Shown piece after piece: positions 18,314-26,597 of a DNA stretch of 64,000 nt. The stretch is from an uncultured Chloroflexales bacterium (GTDB lineage Bacteria > Chloroflexota > Chloroflexia > Chloroflexales > Chloroflexaceae). The notes under the pieces were generated by a model. That model had not been told where the DNA came from. It did no database searches and saw only the letters and a program-made list of their open reading frames with translations. Made by a program: the position numbers and the translations under genes. Position 1 is the stretch's first letter, and each line of letters opens with the position of its first letter. The DNA is taken from positions 1-64,000 of the forward strand of contig CALGUG010000009.1 in the NCBI GenBank assembly GCA_937902315.1, read 5' to 3'.

Positions 18314-19255
18314 CTACCCCTGATATTTGACAAATTGATATGGGCTTTTTTGCCAGTTGCAGAGCGCATCTTCCAGCACCTGCATACCCACTTCAAGCCG
18401 AGAGCCAAGCTCGCCAAGCCAGCTATCGAGCTGGCCTGCAAGCTTTGGATCGTTTTGAAAGGTGCCAAAGAGCAGCTTTGCGCCCTTTAAAGGCCCGGTT
18501 GCGCCCTCCATATAGGGAATAGCTGGCTGGATCGGCGCTAGCCCCAAGTTGGCGAGCAGCGAGAGATAGCTAAAGCGGGCCAGTCTACCGAAGCGCCGCA
18601 CCATCGACATCTCTTGGTAGAGGTAGTGGAAAGTTCGAGCTGGATCGTGCTCGTTGGCATCGAGAGCGGTCGTGATCAAGCTGTCGTGGTCGCCCGCGCT
18701 CAGCACCCAGTCGACATAGCTCTCGATGACGGCGCCGGTGCCGATCGGCGAGGCCGCGTCGAGGCTTTCGTACTTGCGATGATGCCCAAAGCCGCCCGGC
18801 GCATCGCTGCGCTTGATATAGCGCTGATGCTCGCCGAGCCAAGCGCGGAAGCCTGCGACATCGTTGCTGGTGCTGCGCCAATCCCAGCGCGCCTCGCCGC
18901 CAAGCTGCCCATAGACCTCGCGCAGATAGCGCCAGCCGCCCAGCTGATGTTTGCCAAAGTGGATCATCAAAAAGACCAGCCAGAAGGCCTCGTCGCTATC
19001 GCCCGCCCGATGGTGCAGGGCGGCGGCTTTGAGTGGGTCGAAGAGCGCATCGTTCGGGTCGGCGCGTCGTGGGCTAAGGGCTCGCTCGCCGATCAGTCTG
19101 ATATAGCGGGTGCGGCGCAGACTATCGATCAGCTGCTCGATCAAGACCCAGCGCATCTGCGGATCTTGGATGCCCGGCAGCGGGCGCTCTGTTCGATCGT
19201 AGCTGAGCAAAGCCTGCTCTAGCTGTTCAGCTCTCGGGCGTTCTTTCGGTCTCAT
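18314..19255 (-). CDS. Probable alpha-glutamyl/putrescinyl thymine pyrophosphorylase clade 3 protein
   Basis: A 313-residue soluble protein. The stretches SPLRAD-like (SPRRADPNDALFDPLKAA), FWLVFLMIHFGKH, FGHHRKYESLDA, GTGAVIESYVDWV and the C-terminal MQVLEDALCNWQKSP match, from memory, the family named alpha-glutamyl/putrescinyl thymine pyrophosphorylase clade 3. That family was proposed from comparative genomics to handle hypermodified pyrimidines and is often placed with conflict or base-modification genes. No biochemical proof is known to me. The start ATG follows GAGAAGCCTAACG. It faces the methyltransferase/nuclease operon tail to tail but has the GC-richer composition of the surrounding genome, so it may not belong to that island. 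Family assignment is moderately sure, function is not. Confidence 0.6.
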   Translation of the reverse strand: MRPKERPRAEQLEQALLSYDRTERPLPGIQDPQMRWVLIEQLIDSLRRTRYIRLIGERALSPRRADPNDALFDPLKAAALHHRAGDSDEAFWLVFLMIHFGKHQLGGWRYLREVYGQLGGEARWDWRSTSNDVAGFRAWLGEHQRYIKRSDAPGGFGHHRKYESLDAASPIGTGAVIESYVDWVLSAGDHDSLITTALDANEHDPARTFHYLYQEMSMVRRFGRLARFSYLSLLANLGLAPIQPAIPYMEGATGPLKGAKLLFGTFQNDPKLAGQLDSWLGELGSRLEVGMQVLEDALCNWQKSPYQFVKYQG

Positions 19256-19383
19256 CGTTAGGCTTCTCGCTTGTCGTCGGCAACGGAAGCTCAGCTTAGC
19301 AGCCTAAACCTCCGTTGCCAGCCAATCTCTTGCTTGTTTCAAGCCTACATTGTACCAAACAGGCCCATTGCTAGCTGTTCCTC

Positions 19384-20499
19384 TTAGGTACGAAAGGCGC
19401 GATGCTGGCGCAGATCACTGGAGGATAGCTCGCTCAAAAATTGATCGACCGTTGTGATATGGCGATAGCGGTGCAGATAACCGCCAGCACGGGTGAGCAG
19501 CCCAGGTAGATCGCCTAATGCCCGGGCGACCCGATCTGCTTCTTGATCGCTGAGATTGCTGGCGAGGGTTTGTAGCAGCCTAATGCTATCTGATCGATCC
19601 AAGCCGCCCAGAGCGATCGTTTCCACTCCCAGAGCAGGGCTCCAATCTTGGCGGCGGCTGGTCATCAAGACGCGGCAGCCTCCCATATGCGGCAACCACT
19701 CTTGCAAGCGCCATTCGATGCTCAGTTGCTCGTTCTCATCTTCGCACTGATCGAAGATCAGCAAGCGCGGCAGTTCGCTCTCCCACTGGCGCCTCACCCG
19801 CGCGACCTGCTCTGTAAGCGCAAGCTCTTCATCGCTATACCATAGCTCAAGACCGCCGGGGCCGCCGTAGCGCGAAACTTGGTTCGCAATCTCACTCGGC
19901 TTGTCACACGAGATCCAAAAGACGCCGCCTGCAAAGTAGGCCCCGTAGCGATGGGCGAACTCTACTGCGAGGCTGGTTTTGCCCACCCCTTCTGCGCCCG
20001 TCAAGACCATGCTTCTGGCGCCCTCAGGTTTAAGGCGTTGGGCAAGCGCTGCCAAGATCGCATCGCGCCCAACAAAGAGCGGGTTATGACGGATCGGGAA
20101 GAGCCCTGCGAGCAGGAAAGGGCGCATTTTTGAAGGTGTTGGCTCAGGCGGCACAGGCATATGACACAGCAATTCTTTGCCCTTGCTGATCTCCTCTAAG
20201 CTCGGTGTGGAAGGAACACGCGCAGGTAGAAGTCTAAAGATAATATCGCCGTGATGATCACCTGAGATAGCTACATCAACCTTGCCTTCGATTCTAAGAT
20301 TCTGTTCCCGACTAGGTGGCGTTTGCTCTTTTAGGCCTAACTCTGTTTGCCGTAGCTCATCGTTGAGGTCTTTTATCTCGCGTTCGATAGAGGCCCGTGT
20401 TTGGGCTGAACAATCGGGACGGCTTTGGCATTCAGCGAGCCGTCGTTGAGCGTCTTCGAGCTGTTGGCGGAGCCGTTCAATTTCGTTGGGTTCAGTCAT
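19384..20499 (-). CDS. Short STAND (NB-ARC-like) NTPase with coiled coil
   Basis: A 371-residue protein. Residues 1-65 form a charged coiled coil (IERLRQQLEDAQRRLAECQ). A short beta-rich patch follows (LRIEGKVDVAISGDHHGDIIF), similar to N-terminal segments of STAND proteins. An NB-ARC-type domain starts near 130: FVGRDAIL, Walker A TGAEGVGKT, Walker B RLLIFDQCED, VLMTSRR as sensor region and a GLPG-like DLPGLL. STAND proteins normally continue into WD40, TPR or LRR sensor repeats; this one stops right after the helical subdomain, so it is truncated or depends on a partner. The ATG at 20499 is chosen; a TTG 18 bases upstream is possible. Signalling or defence roles are typical of the class but unproven here. 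Confidence 0.72.
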   Translation of the reverse strand: MTEPNEIERLRQQLEDAQRRLAECQSRPDCSAQTRASIEREIKDLNDELRQTELGLKEQTPPSREQNLRIEGKVDVAISGDHHGDIIFRLLPARVPSTPSLEEISKGKELLCHMPVPPEPTPSKMRPFLLAGLFPIRHNPLFVGRDAILAALAQRLKPEGARSMVLTGAEGVGKTSLAVEFAHRYGAYFAGGVFWISCDKPSEIANQVSRYGGPGGLELWYSDEELALTEQVARVRRQWESELPRLLIFDQCEDENEQLSIEWRLQEWLPHMGGCRVLMTSRRQDWSPALGVETIALGGLDRSDSIRLLQTLASNLSDQEADRVARALGDLPGLLTRAGGYLHRYRHITTVDQFLSELSSSDLRQHRAFRT

Positions 20500-20636
20500 G
20501 GGTCGCTCGTTCTTCAAAAGATCTACTTCAAGCTGTCTCCTCTATAATTTGTACCGATTCGCCCCAAAAATGTTTATGATGCTCATACAAAAGCCCTTTA
20601 GAGCCTTCCGCTTTCAGCAGAGATCGCTCACCCTAT

Positions 20637-20690
20637 GGCGGAGAGGCTTCTAGCCTCCATGCGTTCCTCACCGCGTCCGCCTACGGCTAC
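20637..20690 (-). repeat. Family A element
   Basis: GGCGGAGAGGCTTCTAGCC at one end and CCGCGTCCGCCTACGGCTAC at the other. It starts a 380-bp gene-free stretch holding repeats of families A, D, C and A in series. Confidence 0.7.
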
Positions 20691-20763
20691 CAAATCGCCT
20701 TCCTGACCCAACAGGCTGCTTATCTGTATCGCTGCCATCGCTGTTTTCACTGTTATCGCTGCG

Positions 20764-20791
20764 ACCTGCCCGGTGCAAGCACCGAGCAGGT
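20764..20791. repeat. Family D hairpin
   Basis: ACCTGCCCGGTGC-AAG-CACCGAGCAGGT stem, in the reverse orientation to the copy at 7175. The neighbouring GCTGCG and GAAACGC bases also match that copy. Confidence 0.55.
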
Positions 20792-20907
20792 TGAAACGCT
20801 GTATTTCGCTGGCTAAAGCCGTCCGAAACCTTCTCGCTGCGAAGCTGCGGGAAGGTTGGTTGGTAGGATGCCGGTCTGGAACAGCGTGAATGAGCGGGAG
20901 AACATAC

Positions 20908-20955
20908 GCCCTTCTCCCGCCTTTGCGGGAGAAGGGTCGGGGATGAGGGCAGGCT
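20908..20955. repeat. Family C hairpin repeat
   Basis: CCCTTCTCCCGCC-TTT-GCGGGAGAAGGG followed by TCGGGGATGAGGGCAGG. It precedes a family A copy in the same order as at 58-155. Confidence 0.65.
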
Positions 20956-20964
20956 AGCCTATCT

Positions 20965-21020
20965 GATAGCCGTAGGCGGACGCGCCAAGGACCGAATAGA
21001 TGCTAAGAACTTCGCCGCCA
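20965..21020 (+). repeat. Family A element
   Basis: GATAGCCGTAGGCGGACGCG, then CCAAGGACCGAATAGATGC and an end in TTCGCCGCC. It shares the CCAAGGA variant with the copy at 116. Confidence 0.7.
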
Positions 21021-21212
21021 GAGCTTGAGAGTGTAGACCCAATTTATTCTTGCAAGGCTTTCGCTGCTTTCTAGGCAACTTTGTGAAAGAGTGGCCCACC
21101 TGCCGAAACGAAGAAGCGAAGCGAGTTTGCTATCACTCGTTTGAAGCATTTGATCTACTATGCTACAGTGTGACGTCATGTGCGATCTGTTTTTATTCGA
21201 TGGGAAACAGCA

Positions 21213-22280
21213 ATGGCGGCTTTATTAGAGCGACTTGGACTAAGGCTAGCGATCATTCAAGCGCCCATGGCAGGCGTTTCGACCCCAGAGCTGGCGGCGG
21301 CGGTTTGCAATGCTGGTGGGCTTGGTTCGATCGCGCTGGGAGCGAGCACTCCTGCAGCGGCCCGCGCCATGATCGCGGATCTGCGCGCTCGCACCGATCG
21401 GCCTTTTAATCTGAATGTCTTTGTGCATAGCCCGCCCAAGCCCGATCCAGCTCGCGAAGCTGCCTGGCTCGCCGCGCTCGCTCCCCACTTTCAGGCTTTT
21501 GAGGCCACTCCACCTAGCTCGTTACGCGAGATCTATAGCAGCTTTCAGCACGACGATGCCATGCTTGAGCTGCTGATCGAAACCAAGCCAGCTGTGATCA
21601 GCTTTCACTTTGGACTGCCCAGCGCGGATCGTATCGCCGCTCTTAAACAGACGGGCGCTCTGTTGTTGGCCTCGGTGACCAATCTGGAAGAGGCTCGCGC
21701 TGCCAAGCAAGCTGGTATCGATGCGCTCGTAGCCCAAGGCATTGAGGCCGGTGGCCATCGCGGCATCTTCGACCCCAATGGACCTGATGATAGCCTGAGC
21801 ACGCTGGTGCTGACCCGCCTTCTGCTGCGCGAACTCGATCTGCCAGTGATTGCGGCAGGCGGCATTATGGACGGCTATGCGATCGCGGCGGCGCTGAAGC
21901 TCGGTGCAGTCGCCGCCCAGCTTGGAACGGCCTTCATCGCCTGCCCCGAGGCGAGCGCTGCCCCTGCCCATCGTGCAACATTGCTCAGCCGCGACGGCGC
22001 GCGCACCGTGATGACAAGGGCGATCTCGGGGCGGCCAGCGCGCTGCCTTGTCAATCGCTTCACTGCTTTCGGAGAAGCCCACCCTGAACTGCTGCCTCCC
22101 GATTATCCGCTGGCCTATGACGCAGGCAAAGCCCTGCACGCTGCTGCAAGCGCCAAGGGCGAGTATGGCTATGGCGCATATTGGGCCGGCCAAGGCGCAT
22201 CGCTCGCTCGGGCGCTGCCCGCCAGCCAGCTGATGCAGCTCTTAGAAAACGAGTTACACGCAGCCTTGGCATCGAGTTAG
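21213..22280 (+). CDS. Nitronate monooxygenase family flavoprotein
   Basis: A 355-residue TIM-barrel flavoprotein of the nitronate monooxygenase (2-nitropropane dioxygenase-like) family, which oxidises alkyl nitronates such as propionate-3-nitronate using FMN and O2. Landmarks are QAPMAGVSTPELAAAV near the N-terminus, GLGSIALGA, the phosphate/histidine segment EAGGHRG, AAGGIMDG, LGTAFIACPE and GRPARCLVNRF near the C-terminus. The ATG at 21213 is chosen because MAALLERLGL is the usual family start and GGGAAACAGCA precedes it. It is a single-gene unit: upstream lie repeats, downstream a secreted kelch protein after 200 bases. Detoxification of nitronates or a related flavin oxidation is the likely role. 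Confidence 0.9.
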   Translation: MAALLERLGLRLAIIQAPMAGVSTPELAAAVCNAGGLGSIALGASTPAAARAMIADLRARTDRPFNLNVFVHSPPKPDPAREAAWLAALAPHFQAFEATPPSSLREIYSSFQHDDAMLELLIETKPAVISFHFGLPSADRIAALKQTGALLLASVTNLEEARAAKQAGIDALVAQGIEAGGHRGIFDPNGPDDSLSTLVLTRLLLRELDLPVIAAGGIMDGYAIAAALKLGAVAAQLGTAFIACPEASAAPAHRATLLSRDGARTVMTRAISGRPARCLVNRFTAFGEAHPELLPPDYPLAYDAGKALHAAASAKGEYGYGAYWAGQGASLARALPASQLMQLLENELHAALASS

Positions 22281-22479
22281 GCCACGTTATCCTCTTTTGC
22301 ACTGATCGCTGTCATCCCTCAAGCCTTCTCAGCTAGCCTCTAGCTCTCTATGCCCTTTTCTGGCCTCACTACGAACGCACAGTTTACGCACATATTGCTT
22401 TAATGAAAAGAAAACTCCTACCTTATTCAAGTTATGCCTTTATCGACAGCATAGTTGTTTTGATTTTATGGAGAGCTTT

Positions 22480-24552
22480 ATGACAAGGCTAGCCCAGAAA
22501 CACGCTCGGTTTGCAATGCGATCGCTTCGTTTTGGCTCACTTACGCTAGCGCTTCTATTGGCCATCTGTTTACTTCCAGAACGCTCATTTTCGGCTTTAT
22601 CTCAAACACCAGATAATGGACCTGCGGCCTCAACTCCACAATATATGGCTTTTTCTGCTACAGCAAGTATGAAAACCGCTCGCTACGGGCATACTGCTAC
22701 CCTGTTAAAGAATGGCAAGGTTTTGGTTGTAGGGGGAGGTGCGAGCACCGTTGCCGAAGTGTATGATCCAACAACAGGTACTTGGAGCGATACTGGGGAT
22801 ATTGGTAGAACTCTTTATAATCATTCTGCAATTTTATTACCGAATGGAAAAGTTCTGGTTGTCCAAGATCTAGTATCTATATTGTACGATCCAGAAACAA
22901 ATTCGTGGAGTAATACTGGAAATATGGTGATAGCTGCCGAAATCGGCCACACTACGACGCTTTTACAGAACGGTAAAGTGCTTTTAGTTAATGGTGTAGG
23001 ACGTAACAATGCGGCATTATATGATTCTATTAGTGATGCGTGGAGTACAACTGGGAATTCGAATGTAGCTCGTGGCTATCACAGTGCAACTTTGCTAAAT
23101 GATGGAAGAGTTTTAGTAGCAGGCGGTCGTAGTGCTGCAACGAGTTCGCTTGCCAGTGCAGAGCTTTATGATCCAACAACAGAGACTTGGACCATGACTG
23201 ATAGTATGATATCTAAGCGTGAATTGCACACTGCTACTTTGCTCCAGAATGGTGAAGTATTAGTCGTAGGCGGCTCAGAGTTCTTGGGAGATTCATATCC
23301 TTCTGTTGAATTGTATAGTCCTGTGACTGGTGCATGGACTAAAGCTGCTGATACTAATAATAGACGTTTAAACCACACTACTACCCTATTGAGTAGTGGT
23401 GAGCTTGTTGTTATCGGTGGAGATGTAAACTCGAGAGCATTTAGTTCTATTGAAGTGTACGATCATACAACAGGAACTTGGAGGCTAGTTGGCCAAACAG
23501 AATATCGACATCGGCATACTGCTACATTACTAGATAATACCAAAATCCTTGTTGCAGGAGGAAATGTAGGTTGGCCTAACACTACTACATCTAAGATTGC
23601 ACAACTTGCAACATTGTCTGATGATACTGACCTTCCGACTGGGACAATTACTATTAATGGGGGTGCTCTGGTTAGCACTGCTTTAGAGGTTACTTTGGGT
23701 ATCTTAGGGCAAGATGCTACCAGCGGCGTGGGACAAATCAGCCTCTCTAACGATGGGCAAACTTGGGAGCCTTGGCAACGTTATAGCGAATCGCTTGAAT
23801 GGAAGCTTTCGCCCGGCGATGGGCCGAAGACAGTCTATGTGCGCTTTAAGGATTACGCCGGGAATGTGTCTGCGCCGGTATCGCGCTCGATTCGGCTTGA
23901 TAGCGCGGCAGGCAACGAGTATGGTTTGACGATCAATAATGGCGCGCTCTTCACCAACCAGATCACGGTTGAGCTACGTCTCTCGGCGCCTGCTCTAACG
24001 CCCGAAATGATGATCAGTAATGATGGTGGTTTTGCTGGCGCGACTTGGGAGCCATACAATAGCGTGCGCTCATGGCAAATTACCCAATATGGCAGTTATG
24101 TTTTGCCGCGCACGGTTTATGTGCGCTTTAGAGATGCCAGCGGCAAGATTTTTGGCCCATATCAAGATGATATTTTGCTTGATGTCAATGCGCCCTCTGG
24201 CTCAGTAACTGTGCTTTCCGCATTGAGAACAAGTGAACAGTCAGCTACTACACCAAGCGCCGATACAGCGGCGGACTATAGCGTCTTGTTGCCGTTTGTG
24301 ACTAAAACTGGTGAGTGTCCTGCCGCAGGCACAGTCAACGTGACCCTTGCACTAAGTGCCGAAGATGACGTAAGCGGCGTGGCTGATATGATCATCAGCA
24401 ATAGCGAGAACTTTGCCTGTGCCAAGTGGGAGCCTTTTAGCAAAACCAAAGCTTGGAAGGTCGCAGCGAATGCTGAGACGCCGATCTATGTGCGCTTCCG
24501 CGACCATGCGGGTAATGTCTCGACGGTTTATAGCACGGTTGCACGACCATAA
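22480..24552 (+). CDS. Secreted kelch-repeat protein with Ig-like C-terminal repeats
   Basis: A 690-residue exported protein. A signal peptide occupies about 1-40 (RSLRFGSLTLALLLAICLL). Six or so kelch-type blades follow to about residue 385, each reading like RYGHTATLLKNGKVLVVGG ... AELYDPTTGTW. Three beta-sandwich repeats of about 90 residues complete it, each with a GxWEPW or WEPF motif and VYVRFRD-AGNVS, like those in the broken gene at 54671. LLPFVTKTGECP lies between the second and third. The start is the second ATG (22480), because GGAG lies inside the preceding in-frame codons. Kelch propellers of this type occur in galactose-oxidase-like and adhesive surface proteins, but no copper-ligand set could be confirmed. 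A surface-binding role is inference. A clear terminator follows. Confidence 0.85.
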   Translation: MTRLAQKHARFAMRSLRFGSLTLALLLAICLLPERSFSALSQTPDNGPAASTPQYMAFSATASMKTARYGHTATLLKNGKVLVVGGGASTVAEVYDPTTGTWSDTGDIGRTLYNHSAILLPNGKVLVVQDLVSILYDPETNSWSNTGNMVIAAEIGHTTTLLQNGKVLLVNGVGRNNAALYDSISDAWSTTGNSNVARGYHSATLLNDGRVLVAGGRSAATSSLASAELYDPTTETWTMTDSMISKRELHTATLLQNGEVLVVGGSEFLGDSYPSVELYSPVTGAWTKAADTNNRRLNHTTTLLSSGELVVIGGDVNSRAFSSIEVYDHTTGTWRLVGQTEYRHRHTATLLDNTKILVAGGNVGWPNTTTSKIAQLATLSDDTDLPTGTITINGGALVSTALEVTLGILGQDATSGVGQISLSNDGQTWEPWQRYSESLEWKLSPGDGPKTVYVRFKDYAGNVSAPVSRSIRLDSAAGNEYGLTINNGALFTNQITVELRLSAPALTPEMMISNDGGFAGATWEPYNSVRSWQITQYGSYVLPRTVYVRFRDASGKIFGPYQDDILLDVNAPSGSVTVLSALRTSEQSATTPSADTAADYSVLLPFVTKTGECPAAGTVNVTLALSAEDDVSGVADMIISNSENFACAKWEPFSKTKAWKVAANAETPIYVRFRDHAGNVSTVYSTVARP

Positions 24553-24570
24553 TTTCGTTTTTATACCAAA

Positions 24571-24597
24571 AGAGGGTGCAGACTACCTGCACCCTCT
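24571..24597 (+). terminator. Terminator of the kelch gene
   Basis: AGAGGGTGCAG-ACTAC-CTGCACCCTCT, a perfect 11-bp stem followed by TTATTGATT, 18 bases after the stop. Confidence 0.8.
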
Positions 24598-24679
24598 TTA
24601 TTGATTCTGCTATGGCTTGACTGAGCGCTCCTATACGAGAGCTACTTGTCTCTAGGCGTTATTTGTTCTCGTACAAATA

Positions 24680-24843
24680 ATACCAAATCCGTTTAAAGAC
24701 TTGCGCTCTTGTAACCAGAAAAATAAAAACGGGGAAAGAGTTGTATGAAATTTCGCGCGACAGCGCGAAATTTCATACAACAAAAAGAGGCAAGTTCCGC
24801 TCTGCCGAAGGCCAAATAGAAAGTAAACAAACGGATTTGGTAT
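24680..24843 (+). mobile_element. Family B MITE-like element, intact copy
   Basis: 164 bp from ATACCAAATCCG to CGGATTTGGTAT, exact inverted termini. The central palindrome TTGTATGAAATTTCGCGC / GCGCGAAATTTCATACAA is perfect. The landmark CTCTGCCGAAGGCC follows. It is the best-preserved copy in the window. Bases 24844-25027 hold nothing recognised. Confidence 0.8.
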
Positions 24844-25027
24844 AACGCCTCATTTTTCGGCTAGCAGATAGGCTAGCCAGCCCATCTCGCAAGCTATTCA
24901 GCGGAAGATTTACACAACTATATGAGGCTCAACGTCTCTAAGCTTAAGCGATTGGAAAACATTGGATACAGGAAAGTGGTGAGGAGCCTCATGGCAGCTA
25001 TAGTTGTTTATGCTTGCTATTTAAGAA

Positions 25028-25070
25028 AAACCTTTTAAGGAGACCGGTTTGGTAACTCCTTAAAAGGTTT
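25028..25070 (-). terminator. Terminator of the ArsR-type regulator gene
   Basis: AAACCTTTTAAGGAG and CTCCTTAAAAGGTTT are perfect 15-bp arms. On the minus strand the stem is followed by TTC. It begins 30 bases past the stop of the regulator gene. Confidence 0.8.
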
Positions 25071-25099
25071 TGGCTAGGCTCAGGTCGTTTAGTGCAAAA

Positions 25100-25789
25100 T
25101 CAGTCGAAGGAAAGATCCCACTCCTGCTGAAAACCTACTCGCCCTTTGGGTGTTAGCTGAACCGCCCGACTACTGCCGATTCGGGTTATCCAGCCTGCAT
25201 TGAAGAGCCAGTGGGTGATGGCCGCGCCCGCCGCCCCAGCGAGATGGTAGCGCCGTTCGCTCCAATCGAGGCAGGGCCGGGCCGCCGCGCGTCGCCCTTT
25301 TTGCCAAGCCGCCAGATCGACTCCGCAGCTTTTCAGCCAGCGCTCGCCCGTCGCGCTGATTTGCCAATGCTCGCCCTCGACGGTCAGAAAGCCGCGCTCG
25401 ACTAGGCGATCGTTGAGAGCAACGCCCACTCTGCCCGCCAAGTGATCGTAGCAGGTGCGCGCAAAGCGCATGGCGCGCGCTCGCTCCGATTCGCGCAGTG
25501 AGGCGATGCGGGCAGGCGGCGCGATGGTCGCCAAGGTCTCCAAAACGTGGGCCACTTGTGGGCTGGCAAGCTCGTAGTAACGGTGCCGCCCCGAGGCCGA
25601 TACTTTCACCAAGTTTCCCTCTAGCAAACGGGCTAGATGCATACTGGCCGTTTGAGCTGTGACCCCCGCCAGATGCGCCAATTCGCTGGCTGTATGGGCT
25701 TTGCCGCCCAAGAGCGCGCCCAAAAAGGCGGCTCGGGTGGGCTCGCCGATCAGGGCAGCGATCGACGCGAAGTTCGGATCTACCGACAT
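25100..25789 (-). CDS. ArsR-type winged-helix transcriptional regulator
   Basis: A 229-residue regulator. The N-terminal 90 residues form an ArsR-like winged helix (FASIAALIGEPTRAAFLGAL, then the recognition helix VTAQTASMHLARLLEGNLV and wing ASGRHRYYELA). The C-terminal half has no recognised domain, with HWQISATGERWL in it. The two cysteines (one in CGVDLAAW, one in ARPCLDW) do not form the classic metal site of ArsR, so a non-metal ligand is likely. AAGGAGCATCGAAGT precedes the ATG. It is divergent from the monooxygenase-P450 pair across 139 bases, the usual arrangement for a local repressor. Confidence 0.85.
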   Translation of the reverse strand: MSVDPNFASIAALIGEPTRAAFLGALLGGKAHTASELAHLAGVTAQTASMHLARLLEGNLVKVSASGRHRYYELASPQVAHVLETLATIAPPARIASLRESERARAMRFARTCYDHLAGRVGVALNDRLVERGFLTVEGEHWQISATGERWLKSCGVDLAAWQKGRRAAARPCLDWSERRYHLAGAAGAAITHWLFNAGWITRIGSSRAVQLTPKGRVGFQQEWDLSFD

Positions 25790-25854
25790 ACTTCGATGCT
25801 CCTTGAACTATTTCCGTGCTAGCATAGCTGTGAGGGAAAAAGAGAGGCGATTCG

Positions 25855-25881
25855 ATTATACCGCAAAAAATCACTTGTCGA
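25855..25881 (-). promoter_or_regulatory. Putative promoter of the ArsR-type regulator gene
   Basis: On the minus strand a perfect TATAAT lies 15-16 bases after TCGACA/TTCGAC, about 65 bases before the regulator's ATG. It sits in the divergent region shared with the plus-strand monooxygenase-P450 operon, so one operator could control both. Confidence 0.45.
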
Positions 25882-25928
25882 ACCGAATAGTAGCGCTTAT
25901 CTAAGCTCACTAGCACGAGAGGTCAGGT

Positions 25929-26582
25929 ATGTTTGTGGTGCTTTTTGAGGTGGAACCCTATGCGGCCCGAACGCAGGACTATCTGCAGTTTGGCAAACTG
26001 TTGCGTCCGGAACTTGAACAGATCGATGGCTTTATCGATAACGAACGTTTTGCGAGCACACCCTCAAGCGCTCGTATTCTCTCGCTCTCGACCTGGCGCG
26101 ACGAGAAGGCTCTGATCCGTTGGCGCACCCACGCCACCCACCACTCGGTTCAGGAGCAGGGCCGCAACTTGGTCTTTTCGGGCTATACCTTGCGGGTCGG
26201 TGAAGTCTGCTTCGATAGCGCGCCGCCGCCCGGCCAGAGCTTGCAGCAACAGCGCTTCGACGTGACCCAAAGCAGCAATGTACGTTATGTGACTCTGCTT
26301 GAATACAGCGCCGAACAGGCCGATTCACCCTTGGCGCAGCTCCAAGCCAATCCCGCTTATAGCAGCTTCGAGCGTTTCACTAGCCTGTATCAGCCGGGCA
26401 AGCAGATCATTTCGATCGGCTGGTCGGATGAAGCGAGCGCCCAAGCTTGGCTTGCTGATTGTGTGCAGCCTCAGCTTGATGCTGGGCCGCGCTGCCGAAT
26501 GCTGCGTATTATTCGAAGCTATGGCCTACGAGATCGCGACGAAGCGCCCCAATATTATCCGGCTGTGCCAGCCCAATTTTAA
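25929..26582 (+). CDS. Two-domain ABM-type (antibiotic biosynthesis monooxygenase-like) protein
   Basis: A 217-residue protein of two dimeric alpha/beta-barrel (ferredoxin-like) halves. The first half (1-95) has the ABM pattern: VVLFEVEP, PGFIDNERF-like DGFIDNERFASTP, LSLSTWRDEKALIRWRTHATHHSVQEQGR. The second half (about 115-205) repeats the fold more loosely (VRYVTLLEYSA, then YSSFERFTSLYQPGKQIISIGWSDEASAQAWL). ABM proteins are small cofactor-free or heme-dependent oxygenases or sensors. AGAGGTCAGGT precedes the ATG. Fifteen bases separate it from the P450 gene, indicating an operon. It could act on the same substrate as the P450 or supply heme-related chemistry; neither is shown. Confidence 0.75.
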   Translation: MFVVLFEVEPYAARTQDYLQFGKLLRPELEQIDGFIDNERFASTPSSARILSLSTWRDEKALIRWRTHATHHSVQEQGRNLVFSGYTLRVGEVCFDSAPPPGQSLQQQRFDVTQSSNVRYVTLLEYSAEQADSPLAQLQANPAYSSFERFTSLYQPGKQIISIGWSDEASAQAWLADCVQPQLDAGPRCRMLRIIRSYGLRDRDEAPQYYPAVPAQF

Positions 26583-26597
26583 GCAGCAGGAGCCAAC

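Noticed and set aside
12444..20499. Assignment to DISARM, BREX, type I or type III restriction
   Set aside because: No drmA/drmB, pglX/pglZ, hsdR/hsdS or SF2 Res-type gene is present.
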